Shown here piece after piece: positions 44,521-53,485 of a DNA stretch of 64,000 bases. The position numbers and the translations under genes are program-made. The notes below the pieces were generated by a model that was not told the origin of the DNA, ran no database searches, and worked only from the letters and a program-made list of their open reading frames with translations. How positions within the stretch are numbered: position 1 is the first letter of the stretch; each line of letters starts with the position of its first letter. Source of the DNA: Kutzneria sp. 744 (lineage in GTDB: Bacteria > Actinomycetota > Actinomycetes > Mycobacteriales > Pseudonocardiaceae); the NCBI RefSeq assembly GCF_000568255.1, contig NZ_KK037166.1, positions 1,655,015-1,719,014 on the forward strand, written 5' to 3'.

Positions 44521-45735
44521 TCAGGCGTAGGCGACCTTGAAGTGTTTGATGCCGTTGAGCCAGCCCGAGCGCAGGCGCTCCGGCTCGGCCAGCTTGTGGA
44601 TGTCGGGCATGCGGTCGGCGATGGCGTTGAAGATCAGCTCGATCTCCAGCCGGGCCAGGTTGGCGCCGAGGCAGTAGTGCGTGCCGCTGCCGCCGAAGCC
44701 GAGGTGGGGGTTGGGGTCGCGGCCGATGTCGAACGCGTGTGGGTTGTCGAAGACCTCGGGGTCGAAGTTGGCCGAGCTGTAGTACATGCCGACCCGCTGC
44801 CCCTGCTTGATCTCGACGCCGCCGAGCTCGACGTCCTGAGTGGCCGTCCGCTGGAAGGCGACAACAGGTGTTGCCCAGCGCACGATCTCGTCGGCGGCGG
44901 TGGCCGTGCGTTCCTCCTTGAACCGCTCCCACTGCTCGGGGTGGTCCAGGAACGCCGCCATGCCGTGGGTGATGGCGTTGCGGGTGGTCTCGTTGCCGGC
45001 CACGGCCAGCAGCAGCACGAAGAAGCCGAACTGGTCGGAGCCGAGGGACTCGCCGTCGACGTCGGCCTGCACGAGCTTGGTGACGATGTCGTCCATCGGG
45101 CAGGCCCGGCGCTGCTCGGCCATGTTCCAGGCGTAGCCGAGCAGCTGAGCGCTGGCGACGTCCGGCTCGATCTCGTACTCGGGGTCGTCGTAGGCGATCA
45201 TCTGGTTGGACCAGTCGAAGATCTTGAGCCGGTCCTCCTGCGGCACGCCCAGCAGCTCGGCGATGGCCTGCAGCGGTAACTCGCACGCCACGTCGGTGAC
45301 GAAGTCGCCCTGGCCGCGGGCGATCGCCTCGGACACGATGCGCTCGGCCCGGTCGCGCAGCGTCTCGCGCAGCGAGTTGATCGACTTGGGCGTGAAGCCG
45401 CGGGAGACGATGCCGCGGACCTTGGTGTGCTGCGGCGGATCCTGGTTGAGCATGATCAGCCGCAGGGCCTCCATGCGCTCCGGGGGCATCTCCTGCCCGA
45501 AGCGGACGATGGCCCCCTTCTCCCACGAGGAGAACACATCGCTGCGCCGCGAGATCTCGCGGACGTCACAGTGCCGGGTGACCACCCAGAAGCCGCCGTC
45601 CTGGAAGCCGCCGCAGTGGCCGTCCTGCGCGTTCCACCAGACGGGCGCGGTGCGGCGCAGCTCGGCAAAGTGCTCGTACGGCACGCCATTGGCGTAGATG
45701 TCGGGATCGGTGAAGTCGTAGCCGTCGGGTACCAC
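44521..45735 (-). CDS. cyp125: CYP125-like steroid C26-monooxygenase
   Basis: Cytochrome P450 of 404 residues that would oxidise the terminal methyl of the sterol side chain, the first step of its degradation. I-helix GNETTRNAITHG, K-helix EIVR (ExxR), and haem-binding FGGSGTHYCLGANLAR. DFTDPDIYANGVPYEHFAELR and the C-terminal RLRSGWLNGIKHFKV are strongly CYP125-like. GTG at 45735 has TTGGAGG 4 bp upstream. It is divergent from fadA5 exactly as Rv3545c/Rv3546, with two KstR palindromes between. Electrons may come from FdxD. Confidence 0.92.
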   Translation of the reverse strand: MVPDGYDFTDPDIYANGVPYEHFAELRRTAPVWWNAQDGHCGGFQDGGFWVVTRHCDVREISRRSDVFSSWEKGAIVRFGQEMPPERMEALRLIMLNQDPPQHTKVRGIVSRGFTPKSINSLRETLRDRAERIVSEAIARGQGDFVTDVACELPLQAIAELLGVPQEDRLKIFDWSNQMIAYDDPEYEIEPDVASAQLLGYAWNMAEQRRACPMDDIVTKLVQADVDGESLGSDQFGFFVLLLAVAGNETTRNAITHGMAAFLDHPEQWERFKEERTATAADEIVRWATPVVAFQRTATQDVELGGVEIKQGQRVGMYYSSANFDPEVFDNPHAFDIGRDPNPHLGFGGSGTHYCLGANLARLEIELIFNAIADRMPDIHKLAEPERLRSGWLNGIKHFKVAYA

Positions 45736-45761
45736 GTTGCCTCCAAGCACCTCGTCGTGCG

Positions 45762-45775
45762 TGGAACGGGTTCTA
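45762..45775. promoter_or_regulatory. KstR operator upstream of cyp125 (perfect match)
   Basis: TGGAACGGGTTCTA fits TnnAACnnGTTnnA at every fixed base, 26 bp from the cyp125 start. Confidence 0.78.
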
Positions 45776-45840
45776 CGGCATTCCTAGCATACGGCGTTAA
45801 CTTGCGGAACCCTGCTGCTCAACTGGCCATTGCGACCAAC

Positions 45841-45854
45841 GAGAACCTGTTCTA
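45841..45854. promoter_or_regulatory. KstR operator upstream of fadA5 (one mismatch)
   Basis: GAGAACCTGTTCTA (other strand TAGAACAGGTTCTC) matches except at one end base, 10 bp before the fadA5 ATG. Confidence 0.74.
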
Positions 45855-45855
45855 G

Positions 45856-46983
<1,128 letters not shown>

Positions 46984-47021
46984 CATCCCACGTTCGCGCT
47001 GCGGTCGGCCGGTAGCCACCC

Positions 47022-47054
47022 TGTCCGACCATGTTGGGACTTGCGCAGACAAGT
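47022..47054 (+). promoter_or_regulatory. GntR-type operator copy overlapping the start of the dioxygenase-HD hybrid
   Basis: TGTCCGACCATGTT...GACTT, then CAAGT after 7 bp, matches the copy at 49414 in 25 of 33 positions, differing mostly in the spacer. The annotated ATG (47031) lies within it. Confidence 0.6.
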
Positions 47055-47921
47055 CTGGGAGTTTCCGCCGAGTGGCTGCGGTGCCTCGACTCCTTGCTGC
47101 GTAACGGCTTCGTCCTGCTCCGGGACGTGCCCACCCGGCCCCGCACGGTACTGAAGGTCGCCGAGACGTTCGGGTTCGTGCGGGAGAACAACTATGGGCG
47201 GCTGTTTGACGTGCGGGTGGTCAACTCCCCCAACAACCTGGCCTTCACCAGCAAGGCGATCTCCCCGCACACCGACAACCCGTATCGCGATCCCGTGCCG
47301 ACGCTACAGCTGTTGCACTGCCTGGAGAACGCCACCGCCGGCGGCGACACCAACGTGGTCGAAGGCTTCGCCGTGGCGTCGAAGCTGCGAACCGTGGATC
47401 CCGGGGCGTTCGAGGTGCTAACCCGCATACCCGTGACGTTCTCCTTCTCCGACGCCACCACGTTCCTGAGCGCGTTCCGGCCGATCATCGATGTCGACCC
47501 CGCCGGCCGCATCCGCGAGGTCCGCAACAACAATCGGTCCATGCAGCCCGGCCGCGAGCACGGGCCAGAGTTCTACGGGGCGCAGGCCCCCGATCACCTT
47601 GTCGCCGCTGCGTTGTTGCACGACATCGGGCACCTGGTCGCCAACGAGAAGCACCATGACACCGCCAAGCGGTACCTGTGCGCCACCGAACCGGGGTACT
47701 TGGAGGCCCTCTCCCCCGCCTCCGTCCGCACCCTGGGTTTCCAGGGCGGGCCCATGACCCCTGACGAGGCAGAAGAGTTCGCCGCCGGGCCCTACGCCGA
47801 GGACGCCGTCACCGTGCGCCGCTGGGATGAGGCCGCCAAGGACCCCGACGCCGCCGTACCAGCCTTTTCACGTTTCGCCCCGCTGCTGGAGCGGGTGATC
47901 CGGCCGACGCTGCCTGCCTGA
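47031..47921 (+). CDS. TauD-like dioxygenase / HD-domain hybrid related to phosphonate enzymes TmpA/PhnY and TmpB/PhnZ
   Basis: An unusual 296-residue protein. Residues 1 to about 170 match the middle of 2-oxoglutarate dioxygenases that hydroxylate aminoethylphosphonates (GFVLLRDVP, YGRLFDVRV, iron ligands in PHTDNPYRD, VNNNRSMQP-type end). It stops before the distal His and Arg. Residues from about 180 match the HD oxygenase of phosphonate operons (EFYGA, AALLHDIGHLV, then AKRYLC, LSPASVRTLGFQGGPM, RRWDEAAKDPD). The usual segments with further metal-ligand His, between YGE and the HD and between GHLV and KRYLC, are absent. The N-terminal zinc domain is also missing. All joints are in frame. 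Activity is doubtful. The ATG lies in an operator, so the true start may be further in. Confidence 0.72.
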   Translation: MLGLAQTSLGVSAEWLRCLDSLLRNGFVLLRDVPTRPRTVLKVAETFGFVRENNYGRLFDVRVVNSPNNLAFTSKAISPHTDNPYRDPVPTLQLLHCLENATAGGDTNVVEGFAVASKLRTVDPGAFEVLTRIPVTFSFSDATTFLSAFRPIIDVDPAGRIREVRNNNRSMQPGREHGPEFYGAQAPDHLVAAALLHDIGHLVANEKHHDTAKRYLCATEPGYLEALSPASVRTLGFQGGPMTPDEAEEFAAGPYAEDAVTVRRWDEAAKDPDAAVPAFSRFAPLLERVIRPTLPA

Positions 47922-47922
47922 A

Positions 47923-47963
47923 ACCGCATTTCGGTGTGCCGGAGAGCGTGACTCGCGGGGGGT
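47923..47963. repeat. dispersed post-stop repeat between convergent genes
   Basis: CGCATTTCGGTGTGCC followed by GAGAGCGTGACTCGCGG fills the 42-bp gap between the hybrid gene and the methyltransferase stop. Near-identical to the copy at 8404. Confidence 0.7.
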
Positions 47964-48602
47964 TTACGACTTGGGGCTGCGGCGGCCGTCGAAGGGCTGG
48001 CCCAGGAACTCGAACATCTTCCGATCCTCGAAGGGCAAGGGCTTTCCGACGAGGCGGTGGGTGCCGACCGAGTACCAGTAGCCGGGCTCGGTGTCGAAGC
48101 CCAGCTCCTCGAAACCGGCCTCCGCGAACCACTTCCGGATGGTCGGCGTCAGGTCCGGGGCCTCGTGGTGGCGGGTCCAGACCACGGTCGCGCCCTCACG
48201 GCACAGCATCGGCAGCAGCGACACCGTGCGGTGAACGTCCTCGTCGGGCACATTGCCGAAAACCCCGCACGCCAGCACGACATCCGCCGGGTAGTAGGCC
48301 GAGGTGACGGAGGCGTCCCCCTCCACGACCTCGATACCCGGGACGGCCTGCGCCCGCGCGGCGGCGACGTTGGCCGGATCCAGCTCCACCAAGCGGCCCA
48401 CCACATCGGCGGCCCGGTCGAACTCCGCCAGCGCGCCGAAGACGTCCAGGCCTTGCCCGGCGCACATGCTGATCAGCCGGATCTCGCCGGAAGGCGCTTG
48501 CCGCAAGGCGGTCAGGACCCGCCGCCGCACGTGGGCCAGCCGGCGGGTCAGGCCGGAGGAAGGATCGTCGTACGCCGCGTGCCACTCCACCCAGTTCTTC
48601 AC
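47964..48602 (-). CDS. SAM-dependent methyltransferase-like protein
   Basis: Protein of 212 residues with a Rossmann-type SAM site (IRLISMCAGQGLDVFGAL) followed by an acidic VELDP loop and VVLACGVFGNVPDEDV. It resembles the PF12147-type methyltransferases of actinobacteria. GTG at 48602 overlaps the stop of the GntR gene (GTGA), so it is translated with the regulator. Its role beside the phosphonate locus is unknown. Confidence 0.78.
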   Translation of the reverse strand: MKNWVEWHAAYDDPSSGLTRRLAHVRRRVLTALRQAPSGEIRLISMCAGQGLDVFGALAEFDRAADVVGRLVELDPANVAAARAQAVPGIEVVEGDASVTSAYYPADVVLACGVFGNVPDEDVHRTVSLLPMLCREGATVVWTRHHEAPDLTPTIRKWFAEAGFEELGFDTEPGYWYSVGTHRLVGKPLPFEDRKMFEFLGQPFDGRRSPKS

Positions 48603-49342
48603 CGTTGCGACGGTAGCCGGGACAATGCCTTGGCGCCCGCGGAATTCCGCACCGTGAACGCCACGGCATTGCCGACGTAGCGGTCGTCGGACCACTCCAG
48701 CAGCAGGCCGTTGGGGTCGGCCGTGCGCCGCCGCTCCCGCAGCAGCGGCACCCGAGGACGGATGTCCAGCAGCCGCGCGTCCTCCGACGAGGCGGCCACG
48801 GCGTCGATCTGGTGCTCGGCGTCAGCGAAGATCACGCCGAGGTCCTCCAGCCGCTCGGTGATCGACACGACGTCCAGCGACATGCCGGCGACCATGGCCC
48901 CCACCGGCTCGCGATAGGCCGTCCGCTCGATCATCACCGGCCGGCCGGACAGGTAGCGCACGCGGGTCAGGTGATAGACCCGGCTGCCCAGCGGCACCTC
49001 CAGGTGCGCGCACTCGTCCTCGTTGGCGGCGCGCAGCTCCAGCCGCTCCACCCGGCCCGCCGGCTCCTCGCCGATCGCCCTGGCCCAGCGGGAAAAGCTC
49101 ACCAGCTCGTTGAACGTCTGCAGGCGTGGCCCGCCCAGCACCACCCGGCGCGCGCCCTGCCGTGACGAGATCACCCCGTCGGCCACCAGCGCCGCGAAGG
49201 CCTGCCGGATCGTTCCCCTCGACGCGCTGTACCGCGCGGCCAGCTCCGCCTCCGACGGAAGCCGGGCCCCCGCCTGGTAGGCGCCGGAAACGATGGCTGC
49301 CCTGATGTCCTCGGCCACTCGGCGGTAGAGCGTCGTCCCCAT
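48599..49342 (-). CDS. GntR/HutC-family regulator, probably of phosphonate uptake
   Basis: Regulator of 247 residues. The N-terminal winged helix (LPSEAELAARYSASRGTIRQAFAAL) is followed by a UTRA ligand domain (VRYLSGRPVMIERTAYREP). ATG at 49342 fits the family start (MGTTLYRRVAEDIRAAI); 22 upstream codons are not conserved. It is divergent from an aminoethylphosphonate-type ABC operon, and the intergenic region carries a candidate operator repeated in front of the dioxygenase-HD gene. The likely inducer is the phosphonate or its breakdown product. Confidence 0.87.
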   Translation of the reverse strand: MGTTLYRRVAEDIRAAIVSGAYQAGARLPSEAELAARYSASRGTIRQAFAALVADGVISSRQGARRVVLGGPRLQTFNELVSFSRWARAIGEEPAGRVERLELRAANEDECAHLEVPLGSRVYHLTRVRYLSGRPVMIERTAYREPVGAMVAGMSLDVVSITERLEDLGVIFADAEHQIDAVAASSEDARLLDIRPRVPLLRERRRTADPNGLLLEWSDDRYVGNAVAFTVRNSAGAKALSRLPSQR

Positions 49343-49413
49343 GCCAGCACCGTAACCCGCAACCGGTCGGTCACCCGGTGTGAGGGGAACAAGACATCGG
49401 GAGTTCACCTTGG

Positions 49414-49446
49414 TGTCCGACCATGTTCCGACTTATCTGGCCAAGT
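49414..49446. promoter_or_regulatory. GntR-type operator copy in the regulator/ABC intergenic region
   Basis: TGTCCGACCATGTT, CC, GACTT and, after 7 bp, CAAGT. Two TCCGAC words repeat at 11-bp spacing. A near copy stands at 47022, the only other gene of related function in the window. Confidence 0.62.
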
Positions 49447-49505
49447 GGTCGTCTCGGTGAACAAGTCTGCCGACAGTCGTTCCCCGCACTCCCTGGAGTC
49501 ACCCC

Positions 49506-50642
49506 GTGAACAGAAGCCGTACCGCCCTCGCGGCCGGTCTGCTGGCCGTCGTCGCGCTGGCCGCCACCGCATGCGGCTCCTCGTCGGGCGCGAACAGCGC
49601 GTCCAACACCAAGGCCGCCACCGCGAAAAGCGCCGCCGACCTCGGCGGCATGGATGCCCTCGTCGCGGCGGCCAAGGCCGAGGGCACGCTGAACGTGATC
49701 ACGCTGCCGCGCACCTGGGCCGGCTACGGCGATCTGATGGACGGCTTCACCAAGAAGTACGGCATCAAGATCAACGACGCCAACCCGGACGGCAGCAGCC
49801 AGGACGAGATCAACGCGGTCAAGCAGCTCAAGGGCCAGGACCGTGCCCCGGACGTGCTCGACCTGGGCTCCTCCTTCGCGCTGTCGGCCGCCGCGTCCAA
49901 CCTGCTCGCGCCCTACCAGGTGGCGACCTGGAAGAACATCCCGGACGCGCAGAAGGACGCCCAGGGCCGCTGGTTCAACGACTACGGCGGCTACATCTCC
50001 ATCGGCTACGACGCCGCGCGCGTGAAGACGCCGCCGACCTCGATCGCCGACCTGGCCAAGGCCGACTACAAGGGCATGGTCGCGCTCAACGGCGACCCGC
50101 AGAAGGCCGGCGCGGCCTTCGCCGGCGTGTACGCCGCGGCGCTGGCCAAGGGCGGCAGCGTGGACAACATCCAGCCGGGCATCGACTTCTTCGGCGGGCT
50201 CAAGAAGTCCGGCAACTTCATCCCGGTCGGCGCCACCCAGGCCACCATCCAGTCCGGCCAGACGCCGATCACCATCGACTGGGACTACCTCCAGGTGTCG
50301 GCGGCCAACACGCTCAAGGGCAAGGTGGACTGGAAGGTCGTCGTGCCCAAGGACGGCCTGTACGCCAACTACTACAACCAGGCCATCAGCGCCACCGCCC
50401 CGCACCCGGCCGCCGCGCGGCTGTGGGAGGAGTACCTGTACTCCGCCGAGGGCCAGAACGGCTTCCTGAAGGGCTGGGCCCGCCCGGTCGAGCTGGCCGC
50501 CATGCAGGCCGCCGGCACGGTGGACAAGACCGAGCTGGCCGCACTGCCGCAGGTCGACGGCAAGTCGCCGTTCCCGACCGAGGCGCAGCTGGACGCGGCC
50601 AAGAAGGTCATCGCCGACAGCTGGGCGAAGACCGTTGGCTGA
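49506..50642 (+). CDS. ABC transporter substrate-binding lipoprotein (2-aminoethylphosphonate type)
   Basis: Extracytoplasmic solute receptor of 378 residues. A lipoprotein signal ends with LAATAC (lipobox Cys near residue 23). The fold is the type II periplasmic-binding family with LNVITLPRTWAGYGDLMDGF and DWDYLQVSAANTLKGKVDW, like the receptors annotated for 2-aminoethylphosphonate or iron(III). The neighbouring GntR regulator and dioxygenase-HD gene favour phosphonate. GTG at 49506 begins a positively charged signal (NRSR). First gene of a four-gene operon. Confidence 0.85.
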   Translation: MNRSRTALAAGLLAVVALAATACGSSSGANSASNTKAATAKSAADLGGMDALVAAAKAEGTLNVITLPRTWAGYGDLMDGFTKKYGIKINDANPDGSSQDEINAVKQLKGQDRAPDVLDLGSSFALSAAASNLLAPYQVATWKNIPDAQKDAQGRWFNDYGGYISIGYDAARVKTPPTSIADLAKADYKGMVALNGDPQKAGAAFAGVYAAALAKGGSVDNIQPGIDFFGGLKKSGNFIPVGATQATIQSGQTPITIDWDYLQVSAANTLKGKVDWKVVVPKDGLYANYYNQAISATAPHPAAARLWEEYLYSAEGQNGFLKGWARPVELAAMQAAGTVDKTELAALPQVDGKSPFPTEAQLDAAKKVIADSWAKTVG

Positions 50643-50643
50643 C

Positions 50644-51495
50644 ATGAAGTTCCGGAACCGGCAGCGGCTCGATGTGCTCGGGCTGCTGCCGTTTCTGGCC
50701 TATGTCGTGGTGTTCCTGGGCGTGCCGACGGTCTCCGTGGTCGTCGGCGCGTTCCAGGACGACACCGGCGGCTGGACGCTGAGCAACATCGGCGCCGCTG
50801 CCGGCGACCCGTATCTGCACGCTTTTGTGGTCAGCACGGAGATCTCCGCGCTGACGGCGGTGATCGGCGCGCTCGTCGGGCTGGCCATCGCCTTCGCGGT
50901 CAGCGCGTCGCCGCCCGGCGGCGTGCTGCGCCAGGTGGTGTCGACGGCGTCCGGTGTGCTGGCCTACTTCGCCGGTGTGCCGCTGGCCTTCGCTTTCATC
51001 GCGGCCATCGGCAGCCAGGGCCTCGTGACCCGGTGGCTGGGCGCGCTGGGTCTGGACATCTCCGGCTTCAGCCTGTTCGGCTTCGCCGGGATCACGGTGG
51101 TGTACCTGTACTTCCAGATCCCGCTGATGGTGCTGGTGATCTTCCCGGCGCTGGAGGGGCTGCGCCCACAGTGGCAGGAGGCGGCCAGCAACCTGGGCGC
51201 GAGCCGCTGGCAGTACTGGCGCCTGGTCGGCGGGCCGCTACTGCTGCCGCCGTTCCTCGGCGCGCTGATGTTGTTGTTCGCCAACTCCTTCGCCGCCTAC
51301 GCGACGGCCGCCGCGCTGACCAACGGCATCATTCCGCTGGTGCCGATCCAGATTGCCGCCGTGATGTCCGGCAACGTGGCCGTGGGCCAGGAGAACCTGG
51401 GCAACGCGCTGGGGCTGGGCATGATCCTGATCGTCGGGCTCGCGCTGGCCGGCTACGCCTGGATGCAGCGCCGGACGTCGAGGTGGTTGCGATGA
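50644..51495 (+). CDS. ABC transporter permease 1
   Basis: Inner-membrane permease of 283 residues with six predicted helices and the EAA loop (EAASNLGASRWQYWRLVGGPLLLPP) that contacts the ATPase. ATG at 50644 is one base from the preceding stop; a TTG three codons earlier is less likely. Part of the phosphonate-type importer. Confidence 0.88.
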   Translation: MKFRNRQRLDVLGLLPFLAYVVVFLGVPTVSVVVGAFQDDTGGWTLSNIGAAAGDPYLHAFVVSTEISALTAVIGALVGLAIAFAVSASPPGGVLRQVVSTASGVLAYFAGVPLAFAFIAAIGSQGLVTRWLGALGLDISGFSLFGFAGITVVYLYFQIPLMVLVIFPALEGLRPQWQEAASNLGASRWQYWRLVGGPLLLPPFLGALMLLFANSFAAYATAAALTNGIIPLVPIQIAAVMSGNVAVGQENLGNALGLGMILIVGLALAGYAWMQRRTSRWLR

Positions 51496-52322
51496 CCGCA
51501 GTTGTCGACCTGACCACCGCGCCGCGCGCCGCGACCCGCCGCAAGCTGGGTCGCAGCCGTGTCGTCGCGTGGCTGGTGCTGATCGTCTCCGCGCTGTTCT
51601 TCCTGATTCCCATTGTGGCGTCGGTGGAGTTCAGCCTGCGCGGCGTGCACGACACGCACGATCTGTCCACCTGGGAGAATCTGTTCGGGCAGCCCGGCTT
51701 CCTGGACAACCTGATCACCTCGCTGGAGCTCGCCGCCGGCACCGTGGTGATCACGCTGGTGCTGATGGTGCCCACCACCGCGTGGGTGCACCTGCGGCTG
51801 CCCCGGATGCGCCGCCTGATCGAGGCGATCTGCGTGCTGCCGCTGGTGATTCCGGCCGTGGTGCTGGCCAACGGCGTGCTGGTGGCGTTCCGCGGCGGCC
51901 CGAGCTGGATCACCGGCAGCCCGGTGATCCTGGCGCTGGAGTATGTGGTGCTGGCGCTGCCGTTCACGTATCGCACGCTCGACGCCGGCCTGTCCTCGAT
52001 CCCGCTGACCACGCTGGTCGAGGCCGGCCGCAACCTCGGGGCCAGCTGGCTGACTGTGCTGATGCGGGTGGTCGTGCCCAACCTGCGCACGTCCATCCTG
52101 AACGCGTCCATTCTCAGCGCGGCCATGGTGTTGGGCGAGTTCACCATCGCCAACCTGTTGCTGTTGAACACCTTGCCGGTCTGGACGGTCCAGGCCGGTC
52201 AGCAGGACGGCGAGGTCGCCACCGCGGCCTCCATGCTGATCCTCATCGTCACCTGGGCCTTGCTGCTGCTGATGTCCGTGTTCGGTCAGCGCGGCGCCCG
52301 CCGCACCGGGAGGTCCTCATGA
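51492..52322 (+). CDS. ABC transporter permease 2
   Basis: Permease of 276 residues; membrane helix VVAWLVLIVSALFFLIPIV and the EAA loop EAGRNLGASWLTVLMRVVVP. ATG overlaps the permease 1 stop (ATGA). Forms the translocation pore with permease 1. Confidence 0.88.
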   Translation: MTAVVDLTTAPRAATRRKLGRSRVVAWLVLIVSALFFLIPIVASVEFSLRGVHDTHDLSTWENLFGQPGFLDNLITSLELAAGTVVITLVLMVPTTAWVHLRLPRMRRLIEAICVLPLVIPAVVLANGVLVAFRGGPSWITGSPVILALEYVVLALPFTYRTLDAGLSSIPLTTLVEAGRNLGASWLTVLMRVVVPNLRTSILNASILSAAMVLGEFTIANLLLLNTLPVWTVQAGQQDGEVATAASMLILIVTWALLLLMSVFGQRGARRTGRSS

Positions 52323-53392
52323 CCGCGACCATCGACACCAGCACCGAGGCCCGGCCCGGCAGTCCCGTCCGGCTGGCCGGGCTGCGCCGCGGCTACGGCC
52401 AGGTGACCGCTCTGGACGGCCTCGACCTGGACATCGCGCCCGGCGAGCTGGTCAGCCTGCTCGGGCCGTCCGGCTGCGGCAAGACCACCGCGCTGCGCAT
52501 CGTCGCCGGGCTGGAGCACAGCGACGCCGGCGCGGTGTTCGTCGACGGCCAGGACATCACCAAGGTGCCGGCCAACAAGCGGGACATGGCCATGGTTTTC
52601 CAGTCCTACAGCCTGTTCCCGAACCTCACGGCCGGCGAGAACGTCGCCTTCGGCCTCCGCCTGCGCGGCGTCTCCCCCGCCGAGCGGCGCAAGCGGTCCG
52701 GCGAGCTGCTGGAGCTGGTCGGCCTCAACCAGCACTACGACCGTTACGCCACCCAGATGTCCGGCGGTCAGCAGCAGCGCGTGGCCCTGGCCCGGGCCTT
52801 GGCCATCGAGCCCAAGGTGCTGCTACTGGACGAGCCACTGTCCGCTTTGGACGCCAAGGTCCGCGTGCAGCTGCGGGACGAGATCCGTGGCCTGCAACAG
52901 CGTCTGGGCATCACCACCCTGTTCGTCACGCACGACCAGGAGGAGGCGCTCAGCATGTCCGACCGCGTCGCCGTGATGAACGACGGCCGCCTGGAGCAGT
53001 GCGCCAGCCCCGACGAGGTCTACACCCGCCCCGCCACGCCTTTCGTGGCCGCCTTCGTCGGCGCCATGAACCGCATCGGCGGCATCGCCTCCGGCACCGA
53101 GGTCGAGATCCTCGGCCAGCGCCTGTCGGTCACCCAGCCGCCCGAGGTCCCGGCCGGCTCCAAGGTCACCGCCCTGGTGCGCCCCGAGTCCGTGCTGATC
53201 TCGCCCGCCGTCGCCGGCACCGTCCGCGTGGCCCGCAGCAGCTTCCGCGGGCCCGTCACCCGGGTCACCGTGGAGCTCCCCGACGGCACCGAGGTGGACA
53301 GCGACCTGCCCAGCTCCGCCGCCGTCGACCTCCGCCCCGGCGCCCTCGCCGACATCCGCTTCGCCCCCGAGCCGGTGATGGTCATCCGGTAG
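52319..53392 (+). CDS. ABC transporter ATP-binding protein
   Basis: Nucleotide-binding subunit of 357 residues. Walker A is GPSGCGKTT, the Q-loop VFQSYSLFPNLT, the signature MSGGQQQRVALARAL, Walker B VLLLDEPLSALD and the H-loop VTHDQEEALSM. A C-terminal TOBE domain (VTALVRPESVLI) marks the spermidine/iron/phosphonate group. ATGA overlap with permease 2. The last 21 coding bases are repeated exactly at 54424, after the next gene. Confidence 0.92.
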   Translation: MTATIDTSTEARPGSPVRLAGLRRGYGQVTALDGLDLDIAPGELVSLLGPSGCGKTTALRIVAGLEHSDAGAVFVDGQDITKVPANKRDMAMVFQSYSLFPNLTAGENVAFGLRLRGVSPAERRKRSGELLELVGLNQHYDRYATQMSGGQQQRVALARALAIEPKVLLLDEPLSALDAKVRVQLRDEIRGLQQRLGITTLFVTHDQEEALSMSDRVAVMNDGRLEQCASPDEVYTRPATPFVAAFVGAMNRIGGIASGTEVEILGQRLSVTQPPEVPAGSKVTALVRPESVLISPAVAGTVRVARSSFRGPVTRVTVELPDGTEVDSDLPSSAAVDLRPGALADIRFAPEPVMVIR

Positions 53393-53440
53393 CGCTGCAC
53401 GCCGGTACCCCGTCCACGCCGGTGTGGACGGGGTACCGGC
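53372..53440 (+). repeat. direct repeat copy 1: end of ABC ATPase gene plus terminator hairpin
   Basis: The 23-bp word at 53372-53394 recurs exactly at 54424-54446. It is followed by a perfect 17-bp hairpin (53401-53417 with 53424-53440) whose core is about 90 percent identical to the hairpin after copy 2. The hairpin is the likely terminator of the ABC operon. Confidence 0.8.
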
Positions 53441-53448
53441 ATATTCGC

Positions 53449-53479
53449 TTGACCTCTAGCAAGGTGGAGGCGCGAGAGT
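53449..53479 (+). promoter_or_regulatory. MerR-type promoter with 19-bp spacer
   Basis: TTGACC (53449-53454), 19-bp spacer containing the dyad CCTC...GAGG, then GAGAGT (53474-53479) 6 bp before the esterase ATG. The long spacer with an internal dyad is the hallmark of MerR-family activated promoters. No merR gene is in the window. Confidence 0.65.
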
Positions 53480-53485
53480 GATCAC

